Shown one piece after another: positions 43,952 to 53,229 of a stretch of 64,000 nt of DNA; the stretch's first letter is position 1, and every line of letters starts with the position of its first letter. The stretch spans positions 248,001 through 312,000 of the forward strand of contig NZ_CANMEU010000001.1 in NCBI RefSeq assembly GCF_947497045.1, written 5' to 3'. The notes beneath the pieces are model-generated. The model saw nothing but the letters and a program-made list of their open reading frames with translations. It was not told where the DNA came from and searched no databases. The position numbers and the translations under genes are program-made. This DNA comes from an uncultured Tateyamaria sp. Its GTDB lineage: Bacteria; Pseudomonadota; Alphaproteobacteria; Rhodobacterales; Rhodobacteraceae.

Positions 43952-45283
43952 TTACGCCAATGCGGCCTCTGCCGCGACACCGACGCGCAGCAGCGCCTCT
44001 TCACAGTCGGGTGCACCCATCAGCATGATACCGCAACTTGGTACCCCCGTTGGCAAGGTCAGCGCGCAAATACCCATCAGGTTGCCAATCCGGGTGTTGC
44101 GCAGGGCCAAAAGGTTCTCGGTTTTGTAATACGCGCTATCAGCATTCAATCGCTCGAGGTTCGGGGGCAGGATCGGCGCCGTCGGTGCAAGGATGGCATC
44201 AAAGCCTGTAGCGGCGGCATCCCATGCGGCCCGCGCAGCGTCCAATTGCGCCCATGCTGCATTGTAGTCCGGCGCGCTGAAGGCCCCTCCAAGACGGAAA
44301 CGCTCCAGAATTTCGGAATACATCGCATCCGGGTTGGCCTCGATCACATCGCGCCACAGCCCATAGACTTCGCCGGGCAGCAAGGGGCCTGTATTCTCCA
44401 TCGCACCGACAACTTCAGGCACTTCAAGGGGTTCGATAGTGGCCCCTGCGGCCCGTAACCGCTCAAGCGCGAACTGATAGGCCGCCATAGGGGCGTCTCG
44501 GACATCATCCAGAACGACGGTCTGAAGTGCCGCAAAACGTTTACCGCGCAGATCAGCGCCGCGCAAATCGGCAACACGCCCTCCCTCCAGAATGGCCAGC
44601 AGTGCGGCGGCATCCTCGACCGTGCGGGTCAATGGGCCCACCGTATCGAATTTGAGGCTCAGCGGCACACAGCCCTCTATCGAGACACGACCCGCAGTCG
44701 TTTTCAGGCCCACCATATCATTCCATGCCGCCGGAATACGCACGGACCCGCCCGTATCCGACCCGATCGCCGCCGGGGCCAGCCCAAACGCGACCGAGGC
44801 CGCCGCACCGGACGATGACCCCCCCGGCACCGCGGCATCATCATTCACGCAAGGCGGCGTCGCGGTGGAGGGATTGTAGCCCAACCCCGAAAACGCCAAC
44901 TCGCTCATATGCGTTTTGCCCAGACAGACCAGCCCCATGGCCGTCGCATTGCGCAACGCGACCGCATCCGCGTCCGGCACGCGGCCCACCAACAGCTTTG
45001 ATCCCGCTTCGGTTCCGACCCCTGCGGTGTCAAACAGGTCCTTCCAGCTCAGCGGCACCCCGTCCAGCGGCGACAGGCGCGCGCCCGTCTTGGTGCGGTC
45101 GGAGGCGGCCTGCGCTTCGGCCATCGCGCGATCTTCGGTCACGCGCGCATAGATCCGGTCACGCAAGGGATGGGCGTTGATGCGGTCGAAAAACGCATGC
45201 GCAAGGTTCACCGGATCAATCTCGCCCGCGCCAATGGCCCGCCCCAGATCACTCGCGCTTTTGCTTAACCACTCTTGCATCAC
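43952..45283 (-). CDS. Amidase-signature family hydrolase
   Basis: 443 residues. The Ser-cisSer-Lys triad is seen in PLSWKDLFD (Lys), GSDTGGSVR (cis-Ser) and VPGGSSSGAAASV (nucleophile region). Amidase-signature enzymes hydrolyse amides, and the family includes GatA, which is longer and pairs with GatB and GatC. Neither partner is adjacent, so this is a stand-alone amidase of unknown substrate. Its start is divergent from the hydroxylase gene. Confidence 0.9.
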   Translation of the reverse strand: MMQEWLSKSASDLGRAIGAGEIDPVNLAHAFFDRINAHPLRDRIYARVTEDRAMAEAQAASDRTKTGARLSPLDGVPLSWKDLFDTAGVGTEAGSKLLVGRVPDADAVALRNATAMGLVCLGKTHMSELAFSGLGYNPSTATPPCVNDDAAVPGGSSSGAAASVAFGLAPAAIGSDTGGSVRIPAAWNDMVGLKTTAGRVSIEGCVPLSLKFDTVGPLTRTVEDAAALLAILEGGRVADLRGADLRGKRFAALQTVVLDDVRDAPMAAYQFALERLRAAGATIEPLEVPEVVGAMENTGPLLPGEVYGLWRDVIEANPDAMYSEILERFRLGGAFSAPDYNAAWAQLDAARAAWDAAATGFDAILAPTAPILPPNLERLNADSAYYKTENLLALRNTRIGNLMGICALTLPTGVPSCGIMLMGAPDCEEALLRVGVAAEAALA

Positions 45284-45360
45284 ATCCTCCGTCAGTCAGG
45301 GCGACGGTAGCGACGTCGCAACGCATGGACAATCCTTGGAACGCGCCCATATTGCACAGC

Positions 45361-46587
45361 ATGAAATATGACAGCGACATCCTGATCATCGGCGGCGGGC
45401 TTTCGGGGCCGATCCTTGCCATTGCCCTGGCCCAGACGGGACACGATGTGACGGTGATTGACGCCCTTGACGAAAAGGTGCGCAAGAACGCCGCCTTTGA
45501 CGGGCGCAGCTATGCAGTGGCGCTGACCTCGCAACGTCTGCTCGACGGGATCGGCGTGTGGGACAGTATCGCAGAACAGACCCAACCCATTCTTGAGATC
45601 AAAGTGTCCGACGGGCGCGCAGGCCAAGGCCCCTCCCCCTTTTTCATGCACTTTGATCACGCCGAGATCGAAGAAGGGCCGATGGGTCACATGGTGCAAG
45701 ACCGCCACCTGCGCCGCGCCTTGCTTGACGCGATGTCGAACACATCCGGTGTGGCACATCTGGCAGGCGAAACGGTGACGAGCCAGCAAATCGTGGCGGG
45801 CGGCGCATCGGTTACATTGGCGTCTGGCAGGACATTGACAGGGCGCATGATTGTCGGCGCAGATGGACGTGGCAGCGGCACCGCCACACGCGCGGGCATC
45901 AAGCGCACCGGGTGGGGGTATGAACAAACCGCGCTGGTTTGCGCCATTGCCCATGAAAAGCCACATAACGGCATTGCCCACCAGTTCTTTATGCCTTCGG
46001 GCCCGCTTGCGATCCTGCCCTTGCCCGGCAATGTGAGTTCTATTGTCTGGAGCGAGACAGCCCAGAATGCTGCCGCCTTTGAAGCACTTTCGGACGAGGA
46101 TTATCTGACCATGCTGCGCCCACGCTTTGGCGATTTTCTGGGCGAGATCAGCCTTGCCGGGCAGCGCTTCAGCTATCCACTGTCCCTGTCGCTTGCCGCG
46201 CATCTGGTGGCGGATCGCGTGGCGCTGATCGGGGATGCCGCTCACGGTGTGCACCCCATCGCAGGTCAGGGCCTGAATGCAGGGATGCGTGATATCGCCG
46301 CCCTCGCCGAAGTGATCACCGATGCCACCCGGCGCGGCGAAGACCTTGGCAGCGCGGCCGTTCTGGCCCGTTACGAGCAATGGCGCCGGTTCGACAACAC
46401 GGCACTCGCCGTGGCCACAGACGGCTTTAACAAGCTGTTTTCAAACGATAACACCGTGGTACGCGGTGTGCGTGACATCGGTATGGCCCTCGTCAATGCC
46501 CTGCCCCGCCTGCGGCGCAGCTTCATTCGCGAAGCGGCGGGGCTGACAGGCGATTTGCCCCGGTTGATGAAAGGGCAATCCTTGTAA
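45361..46587 (+). CDS. UbiH/UbiF/Coq6-family FAD monooxygenase
   Basis: 408 residues from ATG 45361. The N-terminal FAD motif is ILIIGGGLSGPILAIALAQ, the middle motif is VGADGRGSGTA, and the late FAD motif is ALIGDAAHGVHPIAGQGLNAG. The last is the family mark of ubiquinone-biosynthesis hydroxylases. It adds a ring hydroxyl to a ubiquinone precursor, but which position cannot be told. A repeat hairpin follows 4 bases after the stop. Confidence 0.92.
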   Translation: MKYDSDILIIGGGLSGPILAIALAQTGHDVTVIDALDEKVRKNAAFDGRSYAVALTSQRLLDGIGVWDSIAEQTQPILEIKVSDGRAGQGPSPFFMHFDHAEIEEGPMGHMVQDRHLRRALLDAMSNTSGVAHLAGETVTSQQIVAGGASVTLASGRTLTGRMIVGADGRGSGTATRAGIKRTGWGYEQTALVCAIAHEKPHNGIAHQFFMPSGPLAILPLPGNVSSIVWSETAQNAAAFEALSDEDYLTMLRPRFGDFLGEISLAGQRFSYPLSLSLAAHLVADRVALIGDAAHGVHPIAGQGLNAGMRDIAALAEVITDATRRGEDLGSAAVLARYEQWRRFDNTALAVATDGFNKLFSNDNTVVRGVRDIGMALVNALPRLRRSFIREAAGLTGDLPRLMKGQSL

Positions 46588-46591
46588 ACAG

Positions 46592-46614
46592 GGCGGACGA
46601 CACGTCCGCCTTAC
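46592..46614 (-). repeat. Short palindromic repeat, family 2, copy 2
   Basis: Reverse orientation: GGCGGACGACACGTCCGCC followed by TTAC. It is a 7-base stem (GGCGGAC/GTCCGCC) starting 4 bases after the monooxygenase stop and ending 7 bases before the Trm112 gene's stop on the other strand, between convergent genes. Confidence 0.7.
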
Positions 46615-46621
46615 AGGGGTG

Positions 46622-46798
46622 TCAGTCAATCTTGCGCGCCTCATCCACCAGCATCACAGGGATCCCGTTGCGGATCGGATAGGCCAGATGCGCACTGTCC
46701 GAGATCAATTCCTGCGCCGCCCCGTCATAGCGTAGTGTCGCGTGGGTCTGCGGACAGATCAGCGCTTCCAGCATCCGACGGTCCACGTCTGTACTCAT
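46622..46798 (-). CDS. Trm112 family protein (YcaR-like)
   Basis: 58 residues, read directly from the sequence. It contains the family pattern [17 protein letters not shown] and [18 protein letters not shown]. Trm112-like proteins activate methyltransferases or act as small zinc-ribbon-like folds; one Cys (LICP) remains of the zinc site, as is common in bacteria. The start overlaps the stop of the LON-domain gene by 4 bases (ATGA), so the two are translated together. Confidence 0.9.
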   Translation of the reverse strand: MSTDVDRRMLEALICPQTHATLRYDGAAQELISDSAHLAYPIRNGIPVMLVDEARKID

Positions 46799-47436
46799 TG
46801 CATCATATCCCCTTCACCACTGCGCATTTCAAATTCGATCAGTGTCACCAGCGTTTCACGCCGGGTACTGAGTGAGGGCGCTTCCAGCAGCGCCTGTTTG
46901 TCTTCGGGGTCGAAATCCAGCATCATCGACAGCGAATTGATCAGCAACTCGTCCTCCGCATCCTTCAGCGTTTCCCAATCGGCAGAGAGGGACCTCGCAT
47001 CAAAGTATCGGCCCAAAAGATCAAGAAACATCGGCCGATCAAAGCGCACGTCCTCTTCGGTCTTGCCCCTATCCCGGTCAAACCCGTTCCAGTTCACTTC
47101 ACATTTGCGATAAGGCGCGAACCCCTCGACTTCGTTGACCACCCGGAAGCGGGAGATACCCGACAGCGTGATCAGGTATCTATTGTCCTCAGTCTCGGAA
47201 AACTGCGTGATCCGGCCCGCGCAGCCAATGGTATGCAGCCCCGATCCGGACCGCCCTGCGATCTCGTTGGGTTGCACCATTCCGATCAGCCGCCCCGGTG
47301 TCTTGAGCGCATCATCCATCATCTGCAAATAGCGCGGCTCGAAAATATGGAGGGGCAATCGGGATCGCGGCAACAGCAGCGCGCCCGGCAGAGGAAATAC
47401 CGGGATCGCTCCGGGAAGGTCATTCACCTTGATCAT
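46795..47436 (-). CDS. LON-domain (Lon N-terminal-like) protein
   Basis: 213 residues. It has the LON substrate-binding domain alone: [30 protein letters not shown], then [29 protein letters not shown]. There is no ATPase or protease domain. Such proteins are common in alphaproteobacteria and their role is not defined. It overlaps the Trm112 gene and follows the thioredoxin-TPR gene by 27 bases, so the three form one unit. Confidence 0.9.
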   Translation of the reverse strand: MIKVNDLPGAIPVFPLPGALLLPRSRLPLHIFEPRYLQMMDDALKTPGRLIGMVQPNEIAGRSGSGLHTIGCAGRITQFSETEDNRYLITLSGISRFRVVNEVEGFAPYRKCEVNWNGFDRDRGKTEEDVRFDRPMFLDLLGRYFDARSLSADWETLKDAEDELLINSLSMMLDFDPEDKQALLEAPSLSTRRETLVTLIEFEMRSGEGDMMQ

Positions 47437-47463
47437 ACAGTGTCAGCTAGCCCGCCAAGTGGC

Positions 47464-48381
47464 TCAGGCAAATATCATTGAGCTTAAACGTCGCCGCCCG
47501 TTCAACACGACCGGGTCGTTGGGCTTGAGTGCATCGAACACGGTGAACAATTGCGCCTTGGCAGCCCCGTCATTCCATTCCTTGTCCTTGCCAAAGATCG
47601 TCAGCAATTCGTCCACCGCCGCCTCGGCGTCTCCACTCGCGTGCAGGGCCTGAGCCAGATCGAAACGCGCTTGCAGATCGTCCGGAGATGCCTCGACCGC
47701 GGCGCGCAATTCGGCCACCGGGCCTGCATCTGCGGCTTGGCGCGCCAGTTGCAACTGGGCGTGTGCCGCCTCCAGCTCGGGCGCGGTCGAGATTTCGGCA
47801 GGGGCCCCATTCAGGATCGCCTCGGCCTGATCCAGATCATCCATCGCGATATGGGCGCGCACCAGTCCGCCATAGGCACCCGCATGGGCGGGCTCTTCGC
47901 CCAGAATGGCCGCAAAGGTTTGTGCGGCATCAACGGCCGCCCCTTCGCTCAGCATGTCCTCGGCCGCCTCAACCGCATCATTCAGGCCGTCACCGGGGGC
48001 CTCGCCACCGGATGCCTTGATGACACGCTCGATGAAAGCGGTGATTTCCGATCCAGGCTGCGCGCCCTGAAACCCATCAACCGGCTGTCCTTTCCAGAAA
48101 GCATAGACCGTCGGAATGGATTGCACCTGCAACTGGCCCGCAATCATCTGGGCCTCGTCCACGTTGACCTTGACCATCTTGACCGCGCCTTTGGCCGCCT
48201 TCACGGCATCCTCAAGCATGGGGCCCAAGGTCTTGCACGGTCCGCACCACGGGGCCCAGAAGTCCACGATAACGGGCACGGTCTGGCTCATCTCGACGAC
48301 ATCGGCCATGAAGGTGGCCTCTGATCCATCCTTGATCAGGTCGGCATCAGCGGGCCCACTGGACAGTCCCAAATCAATCAT
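47464..48381 (-). CDS. Thioredoxin-TPR co-chaperone (YbbN/CnoX-like)
   Basis: 305 residues from ATG 48381. A thioredoxin domain covers about 15-120 with active site WAPWCGPCKTL, followed by helical TPR-like repeats to the end (NDAVEAAEDML, GGLVRAHIAMDDLDQAEAIL, RFDLAQALHASGDAEAAVDELL). CnoX/YbbN protects substrates from oxidative aggregation and hands them to chaperones. Presence of the intact CxxC suggests redox activity, unlike E. coli YbbN. It heads the unit with LON and Trm112 genes. Confidence 0.9.
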   Translation of the reverse strand: MIDLGLSSGPADADLIKDGSEATFMADVVEMSQTVPVIVDFWAPWCGPCKTLGPMLEDAVKAAKGAVKMVKVNVDEAQMIAGQLQVQSIPTVYAFWKGQPVDGFQGAQPGSEITAFIERVIKASGGEAPGDGLNDAVEAAEDMLSEGAAVDAAQTFAAILGEEPAHAGAYGGLVRAHIAMDDLDQAEAILNGAPAEISTAPELEAAHAQLQLARQAADAGPVAELRAAVEASPDDLQARFDLAQALHASGDAEAAVDELLTIFGKDKEWNDGAAKAQLFTVFDALKPNDPVVLNGRRRLSSMIFA

Positions 48382-48445
48382 CACTTCATCCTCATTCTTG
48401 GCTTGGGGGTTATATGGACCCCCGCGCCCCGGAATCAAAGGTCAT

Positions 48446-49234
48446 TCAAAGGTCAAAGGTGGCAAAGACCGGGGCGTGGTCACTTGGTTTTTCCCAACCG
48501 CGCACATCGCGCAACACACGGCTGGAATGAGCTACACCGGCAATATCGGAGGTCGCCCACACGTGATCAAGGCGGCGCCCCTTGTCGGCGGCATCCCAAT
48601 CCTTGGCGCGATAGGACCACCAGGAATAGAGCAACCCTTCGGGGATATCCTTGCGGGTGACATCCACCCAGTCGCCCGCATCCTGAACTGCACTCAGGTG
48701 ATCAACTTCGATCGGGGTGTGGCTGACGATCTTGAGGAGTTGCTTGTGGCTCCAGACGTCATCCTCGCGCGGGGCGATGTTGAGATCGCCGACGAGGATG
48801 GATTTTTGGGGCTTGGATGCGGCAAAATGGTCGCGCATTTCGGTCAGGTAGTCGAGCTTCTGGCCAAACTTGATGTTCTTTTCGCGGTCCGGCACGTCAC
48901 CGCCCGCAGGGACATAGAAATTGTGGATGGTGACCCCATTCTCCAGACGGCCTGCGATGTGCCGCGCATGACCGAGTGCGGCGAAGTCTTCGGCTCCGGC
49001 CTCTTCCATCGGCAGTTTGGACAGGATCGCAACACCATTATAGCCTTTGTCGCCACGTGCGACCATGTGCGTGTAGCCGAGCGCGTTGAACCCCTCGCGG
49101 GGGATCTTGTCGACCGGGCTCTTGCACTCTTGTAGGCACAGAACGTCCGGCGCTTGTTCCTCAAGCAGTTTAAGGACAATCGGTTCGCGCAGGCGCACTG
49201 AATTGATGTTCCAGGTGGCGAGGGTGAAGGGCAT
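48446..49234 (-). CDS. xthA: Exodeoxyribonuclease III
   Basis: 262 residues of the EEP nuclease superfamily. Motifs are LATWNINSVRLR, CLQECK (metal Glu), HNFYVPAGGDV, LVGDLNIAPREDDVW and the final SDHAPVFATF. It cleaves at abasic sites and removes 3' nucleotides in base-excision repair. The ATG opens directly on MPFTLATWNIN as in the family. Confidence 0.96.
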   Translation of the reverse strand: MPFTLATWNINSVRLREPIVLKLLEEQAPDVLCLQECKSPVDKIPREGFNALGYTHMVARGDKGYNGVAILSKLPMEEAGAEDFAALGHARHIAGRLENGVTIHNFYVPAGGDVPDREKNIKFGQKLDYLTEMRDHFAASKPQKSILVGDLNIAPREDDVWSHKQLLKIVSHTPIEVDHLSAVQDAGDWVDVTRKDIPEGLLYSWWSYRAKDWDAADKGRRLDHVWATSDIAGVAHSSRVLRDVRGWEKPSDHAPVFATFDL

Positions 49235-49524
49235 ATTGGCAGACTCCGGTCCGAGTAGGGCGGGCAGACCCTAGCCCGCCCCATGGAGCGGCACCAGCCC
49301 GAATGAAGCGCATTGTGATACGGATCGGCATTGGCGGGAATGCGCCGCTTGCAATCGGCCGCGTACGTCGCCCTTGCTATTATATGAAACGGGGCCTATG
49401 TGGGCGGTGCGACGTTACCACTATCGACCTCACTGCTCCTTTCATCGGCTCAGTCTTGCGATCTTGTTCTGACTTAGCCGACCTGCCGCATTCTGCGGGC
49501 AGTACTTGAAAAGGAAAAAATGAC

Positions 49525-49731
49525 ATGGCCACTGGTACAGTCAAATGGTTCAACACAACTAAAGGCTTCGGCTTTATCGCGCCCGACGGCGGCAGCAAAG
49601 ATGTGTTCGTACACATCTCTGCGGTTGAGCGCGCCGGCCTCACAGGTCTGGCAGACAACCAAAAAGTGACATTCGACATTGAAGCCGGCCGTGATGGCCG
49701 CGAAAGCGCGTCGAACATCGCACTGGCATAA
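49525..49731 (+). CDS. cspA: Cold-shock protein (CspA family)
   Basis: 68 residues, one CSD domain with the RNA-binding motifs KGFGFIAPD (RNP1) and VFVHIS (RNP2). These bind single-stranded RNA and melt secondary structure at low temperature. The ATG has AAAAGGA upstream, and about 290 bases separate it from xthA. That leaves room for a long structured leader of the cold-shock type, although I could not show a specific fold. A strong terminator follows. Confidence 0.96.
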   Translation: MATGTVKWFNTTKGFGFIAPDGGSKDVFVHISAVERAGLTGLADNQKVTFDIEAGRDGRESASNIALA

Positions 49732-49768
49732 GCCAACGCCGGCCCAATCCGGGCCACCAGGACTTCAG

Positions 49769-49798
49769 AAAGGCGCATCCATCCGGGTGCGCCTTTTT
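49769..49798 (+). terminator. Rho-independent terminator after cspA
   Basis: AAAGGCGCA at 49769-49777 pairs with TGCGCCTTT at 49788-49796, and the right arm runs into five T residues. It lies 38 bases after the csp stop. Confidence 0.85.
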
Positions 49799-49815
49799 CG
49801 TGTCCGGTCGGCGGA

Positions 49816-49845
49816 CAAAAAAAGGCCCGGGCACGCGGCCCGGGC
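49816..49845 (-). terminator. Rho-independent terminator of the response-regulator gene
   Basis: On the minus strand GCCCGGGCCGCGTGCCCGGGC forms a GC-rich hairpin followed by a run of seven T. It serves the regulator gene read leftwards, whose stop is at 49955, about 110 bases upstream of it. Confidence 0.75.
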
Positions 49846-49954
49846 AAGTCCAACAGGGAGGTGCATGTTTTGCCGCAACGCGGCCCCGACATGCGCGGGT
49901 ATCTGGAATGAACCTGGATCAGCGCAAAAGGTGGAGTGCTGGTCCAGATCAATG

Positions 49955-50641
49955 TCAGGCTATCAGACGATACCCACCGGATTCGGTCACAAGAAGGCGC
50001 GCATTTGACGGATCGGGTTCAATTTTCTGGCGCAGGCGGTAAATGTGGGTCTCAAGTGTATGCGTCGTCACCCCCGCATTATACCCCCACACTTCGTGCA
50101 AAAGCACATCGCGCGCCACCACGCCTTCGGTTGAACGGTAGAGAAACTTGAGAATATTCGTCTCTTTCTCGGTCAGGCGGATTTTCTTGTCGTCCTCGGT
50201 GATCAGCATCTTGACCGAGGGCTTGAACGTGTATGGCCCAAGGGTAAACACGGCATCCTCGGATTGCTCGTGCTGGCGCAGCTGGGCGCGGATACGGGCC
50301 AGAAGAACAGGAAATTTGAAGGGCTTGCTGACATAATCATTCGCGCCCGCATCAAGGCCCAGAATGGTATCGGCATCGGTGTCATGGCCGGTCAGCATCA
50401 AAATCGGGGACTTCACGCCCTGCTTGCGCATCACCCGGCACAATTCGCGTCCGTCTGTGTCGGGCAGACCCACATCAAGGATCACGAGGTCATAAATCGC
50501 TTCCTTGGCCTTGATCAACGCGTCCTGACCGTTGCCCGCCTCGAAGACATCGAAGTCCTCGGTCATGATAAGCTGTTCGCTCAGCGCTTCGCGCAGATCC
50601 TCGTCATCATCGACCAGCAGAATCTTCTTGAGTTGTGCCAT
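49955..50641 (-). CDS. OmpR/PhoB-family response regulator
   Basis: 228 residues from ATG 50641. The receiver domain has DDDEDLR, phosphoacceptor Asp in LVILDVGLPD, and Lys in VSKPFKF. The C-terminal winged helix is typical (RLTEKETNILKFLYR, then THTLETHIYRLRQKIE). No kinase is adjacent. The sequence is of the highly conserved stand-alone type found in Rhodobacterales, perhaps the CenR-like envelope regulator, but I am not sure of that name. Confidence 0.92.
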   Translation of the reverse strand: MAQLKKILLVDDDEDLREALSEQLIMTEDFDVFEAGNGQDALIKAKEAIYDLVILDVGLPDTDGRELCRVMRKQGVKSPILMLTGHDTDADTILGLDAGANDYVSKPFKFPVLLARIRAQLRQHEQSEDAVFTLGPYTFKPSVKMLITEDDKKIRLTEKETNILKFLYRSTEGVVARDVLLHEVWGYNAGVTTHTLETHIYRLRQKIEPDPSNARLLVTESGGYRLIA

Positions 50642-50796
50642 CGGTCCCGTCTCCTTCTCTTGTCGGAGACGCGGTCCCCGGCTTCGTGTTGAAAGATAGA
50701 TGAGGGTCCGCAGCGATTTGAGCAAGTTTTCACAGTTTGTCTCACGCCCATGTGTGGGCATCACGGCAATTGTTTCAATTCCGGGGGGTTTTGCGT

Positions 50797-51918
50797 ATGT
50801 CGGGTGTAACGGATTTTGGATTTTGTAACATGGGCCTCGCCCCCGACATCATCGAAACACTCGCGCGCGCACGTGCTGACCTACGCATGGGTGTGCCCGT
50901 GGTCCTTTTGGGCACGCCAAGCATGGTCGTAGTTCCGGTCGAAACGCTGTCGACAGAGCGGTTGGTGGCCATGCGCACGCTGGACGGGGAGAGCGTTCTG
51001 GCGCTGAGCGGGCGACGCGCAGAAACCCTCAAGGCGCGGGCCTATGACGGTGATGTCGCGCGGATTACGCTGCCGCGGGATGCCACATTGACCTGGTTGC
51101 AGGCGCTTGCGGACCCCGCCGACGATCTGAATACACCCATGAAAGGTCCGCTCAACAGTGTTCGCGGCGGCGATGCGACTCCCCACAAAACGGCCATCCA
51201 GTTGTGCAAATCCGCCCGATTACTGCCGGCGGCCCTGTGCGCGCAGGTGACGGACGGCCTTGCGATAGCGATGGAATACGGGCTGACGGCGGTATCACTA
51301 GCGCTGGTGGTGCCCTTAATGACGACAGGCAGCCCCTTGCATCCGGTCGTGCATGCCCGCCTGCCGATTGACGCGTCCGAGGCCGGGCGGCTCCATGTGT
51401 TCCGTCCCGAGGACGGGGGCGAGGAACATTACGCCATTGAAATCGGTCGCCCTGACCGAAGCGCGCCCGTGCTGACCCGATTGCATTCGGCCTGTTTCAC
51501 CGGTGATGTCATGGGCAGCCTGAAATGTGACTGCGGCCCGCAATTACGCGGCGCGTTGGCACAAATGGGGGCTGAGGGCACCGGCGTGCTGCTATACCTC
51601 AACCAAGAGGGGCGCGGCATCGGTCTGGCCAACAAAATGCGGGCCTATGCGTTGCAGAACCAGGGCTTTGATACGGTCGAGGCCAATCACCGCCTTGGGT
51701 TTGAGGATGATGAGCGGGACTTTCGCCTCGGCTCTGACATTTTGAAGTCACTGGGCTTTTCGTCTGTGCGCCTGCTGACCAACAACCCCACCAAGGTGGC
51801 CATGATGGAGGCAAGCGGGGTGCAGGTGACCGAACGCGTCCCCCTGAAGGTTGGCGAAAATCGATTCAATCGGGACTATCTGGCGACCAAAGCCGCCAAA
51901 TCGGGGCATTTGCTGTGA
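50797..51918 (+). CDS. ribA: GTP cyclohydrolase II with N-terminal extension
   Basis: 373 residues from ATG 50797, which has a GGGGGG purine-rich stretch upstream; ATG 50830 is the alternative. The C-terminal 200 residues are GTP cyclohydrolase II: zinc Cys in HSACFTGDVMGSLKCDCGPQ, then LNQEGRGIGLANKM and RLLTNNPTKV. It opens GTP to start riboflavin synthesis. The N-terminal 170 residues resemble the RibB position in RibBA fusions but lack recognisable DHBP-synthase active-site acids, so this half may be degenerate or unrelated. Confidence 0.9.
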   Translation: MSGVTDFGFCNMGLAPDIIETLARARADLRMGVPVVLLGTPSMVVVPVETLSTERLVAMRTLDGESVLALSGRRAETLKARAYDGDVARITLPRDATLTWLQALADPADDLNTPMKGPLNSVRGGDATPHKTAIQLCKSARLLPAALCAQVTDGLAIAMEYGLTAVSLALVVPLMTTGSPLHPVVHARLPIDASEAGRLHVFRPEDGGEEHYAIEIGRPDRSAPVLTRLHSACFTGDVMGSLKCDCGPQLRGALAQMGAEGTGVLLYLNQEGRGIGLANKMRAYALQNQGFDTVEANHRLGFEDDERDFRLGSDILKSLGFSSVRLLTNNPTKVAMMEASGVQVTERVPLKVGENRFNRDYLATKAAKSGHLL

Positions 51919-51922
51919 GAGG

Positions 51923-51945
51923 GGCGCACGACACGTGCGCCTTAC
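51923..51945 (-). repeat. Short palindromic repeat, family 2, copy 3
   Basis: Reverse orientation: GGCGCACGACACGTGCGCC followed by TTAC, a 7-base stem (GGCGCAC/GTGCGCC). It begins 4 bases after the ribA stop and ends 6 bases before the start of the next gene on the same strand. The stem bases differ from the other copies yet remain paired, which indicates selection or copying of the hairpin. Confidence 0.7.
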
Positions 51946-51951
51946 GTGCGC

Positions 51952-52446
51952 ATGACCCCATATGATCTTGTGTTGACCCCCCGCGGTCTGCGCTTTGGTG
52001 GCCGTCTGTTTCCCTGCACCATCGGACGCGGCGGCATTTCTGCGCGCAAGCGAGAGGGCGACGGGGCGACACCGACGGGCACCCACCGGATCGTCGGGAT
52101 GCTGTTTCGCCCGGATCGGATCGCACCCCCAACGGATTGGGCTGTTCCGATCCGGCCGGGCGATCTGTGGTCTGATGACCCAAAGGCAGAGGACTATAAT
52201 CAAATGGTTCGGGGTCCCTATGCGCACAGCCACGAAACTTTGAGGCGCGCAGACCCGTTATACGATCTGGTGATCCTGACAGATTGGAACTGGCCCTATG
52301 CGGTGGCAGGGCGCGGCTCCGCCATCTTCATTCACCGTTGGCGGCGTCCCGGCTATCCGACCGAGGGGTGCATCGGCCTCGATCCGCAGCATTTGGCTTG
52401 GATTGCGCCACGGATCACCTATCAGACACGGCTGATCGTGCGCTGA
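51952..52446 (+). CDS. YkuD-type L,D-transpeptidase-domain protein
   Basis: 164 residues from ATG 51952 (a GTG at 51946 is also possible). The YkuD signature appears near the end: a His in AIFIHRWRRPG and the catalytic Cys in YPTEGCIGLD. It lacks a signal peptide, unlike periplasmic cross-linking enzymes, so its site of action is uncertain. Related short proteins are common in Rhodobacterales. The 5' end sits directly behind a repeat hairpin and has no good ribosome binding site. Confidence 0.8.
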   Translation: MTPYDLVLTPRGLRFGGRLFPCTIGRGGISARKREGDGATPTGTHRIVGMLFRPDRIAPPTDWAVPIRPGDLWSDDPKAEDYNQMVRGPYAHSHETLRRADPLYDLVILTDWNWPYAVAGRGSAIFIHRWRRPGYPTEGCIGLDPQHLAWIAPRITYQTRLIVR

Positions 52447-53103
52447 TCAGCCCTGCGTGGTACGCGCGCCAAAGATTGCGGACCCAACCCGCACATGGGT
52501 TGCCCCAAGCGCGATTGCCGATGCGAAATCCGAGCTCATCCCCATGGACAGCCCCGACAGGCCATTACGCGCCGCAATCTTGGCAAGCAGTGCAAAATGC
52601 AGCGATGGTTCTTCATCGATTGGGGGGATGCACATCAATCCCTGCACCGGCAAATCAAGCGCGCGGCACTCGGCCACGAACGCATCTGCCTCGGTCGGTA
52701 GGACGCCTGCTTTTTGATCCTCCTCCCCGGTATTTACCTGAATAAACAGATCGGGGCATTGGCCAATCTCTTGGGCTACACGGGCAATGGTCTTGGCGAG
52801 TTTGGGGCGATCGACCGCGTGGATAGCCTGACACAGTTCCATCGCCTGGCGGACTTTGTTGGATTGCAGCGGCCCGATCAGGTGAACATCAATGTCACCA
52901 TAGGTCTCGCGGAAATCCGGCCATTTGCCTGCGGCCTCCTGCACCCGGTTTTCCCCAAAGACCCGGTGGCCTTGATCGAGGACAGCCGCAACGCGTTCAT
53001 TGGGCTGCACCTTGCTGACAGCGATCAGAGTGACAGAGCCGGGGGCACGGTCTGCTTGGGCCTCGGCATCGGCAATTTGCCGTTTGATTTCGCTGAGGGA
53101 CAT
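52447..53103 (-). CDS. YggS-family PLP-binding homeostasis protein
   Basis: 218 residues from ATG 53103. It is an alanine-racemase-like barrel with PLP Lys in IAVSKVQPNE, followed by FGENRVQEA, HLIGPLQSNK, and LSMGMSSDF near the end. YggS/PLPBP binds PLP without known catalysis and balances vitamin B6 and amino acid pools. It is convergent with the YkuD gene: the two stop codons abut. Confidence 0.95.
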   Translation of the reverse strand: MSLSEIKRQIADAEAQADRAPGSVTLIAVSKVQPNERVAAVLDQGHRVFGENRVQEAAGKWPDFRETYGDIDVHLIGPLQSNKVRQAMELCQAIHAVDRPKLAKTIARVAQEIGQCPDLFIQVNTGEEDQKAGVLPTEADAFVAECRALDLPVQGLMCIPPIDEEPSLHFALLAKIAARNGLSGLSMGMSSDFASAIALGATHVRVGSAIFGARTTQG

Positions 53104-53170
53104 GGCGCGTACCTTTGGCTGTAAGGACCTGTGGCACCGAATTAACACCCCATTCCAGCGGACGAAAGAG

Positions 53171-53210
53171 GCGCAAAAGAAAAGGGGCGAACCAAAGGCC
53201 CGCCCCAAAA
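53171..53210 (-). terminator. Rho-independent terminator of the porin gene
   Basis: On the minus strand GGGGCGGGCCTTTGGTTCGCCCC forms a stem-loop (GGGGCG/CGCCCC) and is followed by TTTTCTTTT. It begins about 23 bases after the porin stop. Confidence 0.75.
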
Positions 53211-53229
53211 CTTCAGATGTGTTCAACTC

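Noticed and set aside
49235-49524. Riboswitch or thermosensor in the csp leader
   Set aside because: A long leader is plausible for a cold-shock gene, but I could not identify a conserved fold or motif by eye.
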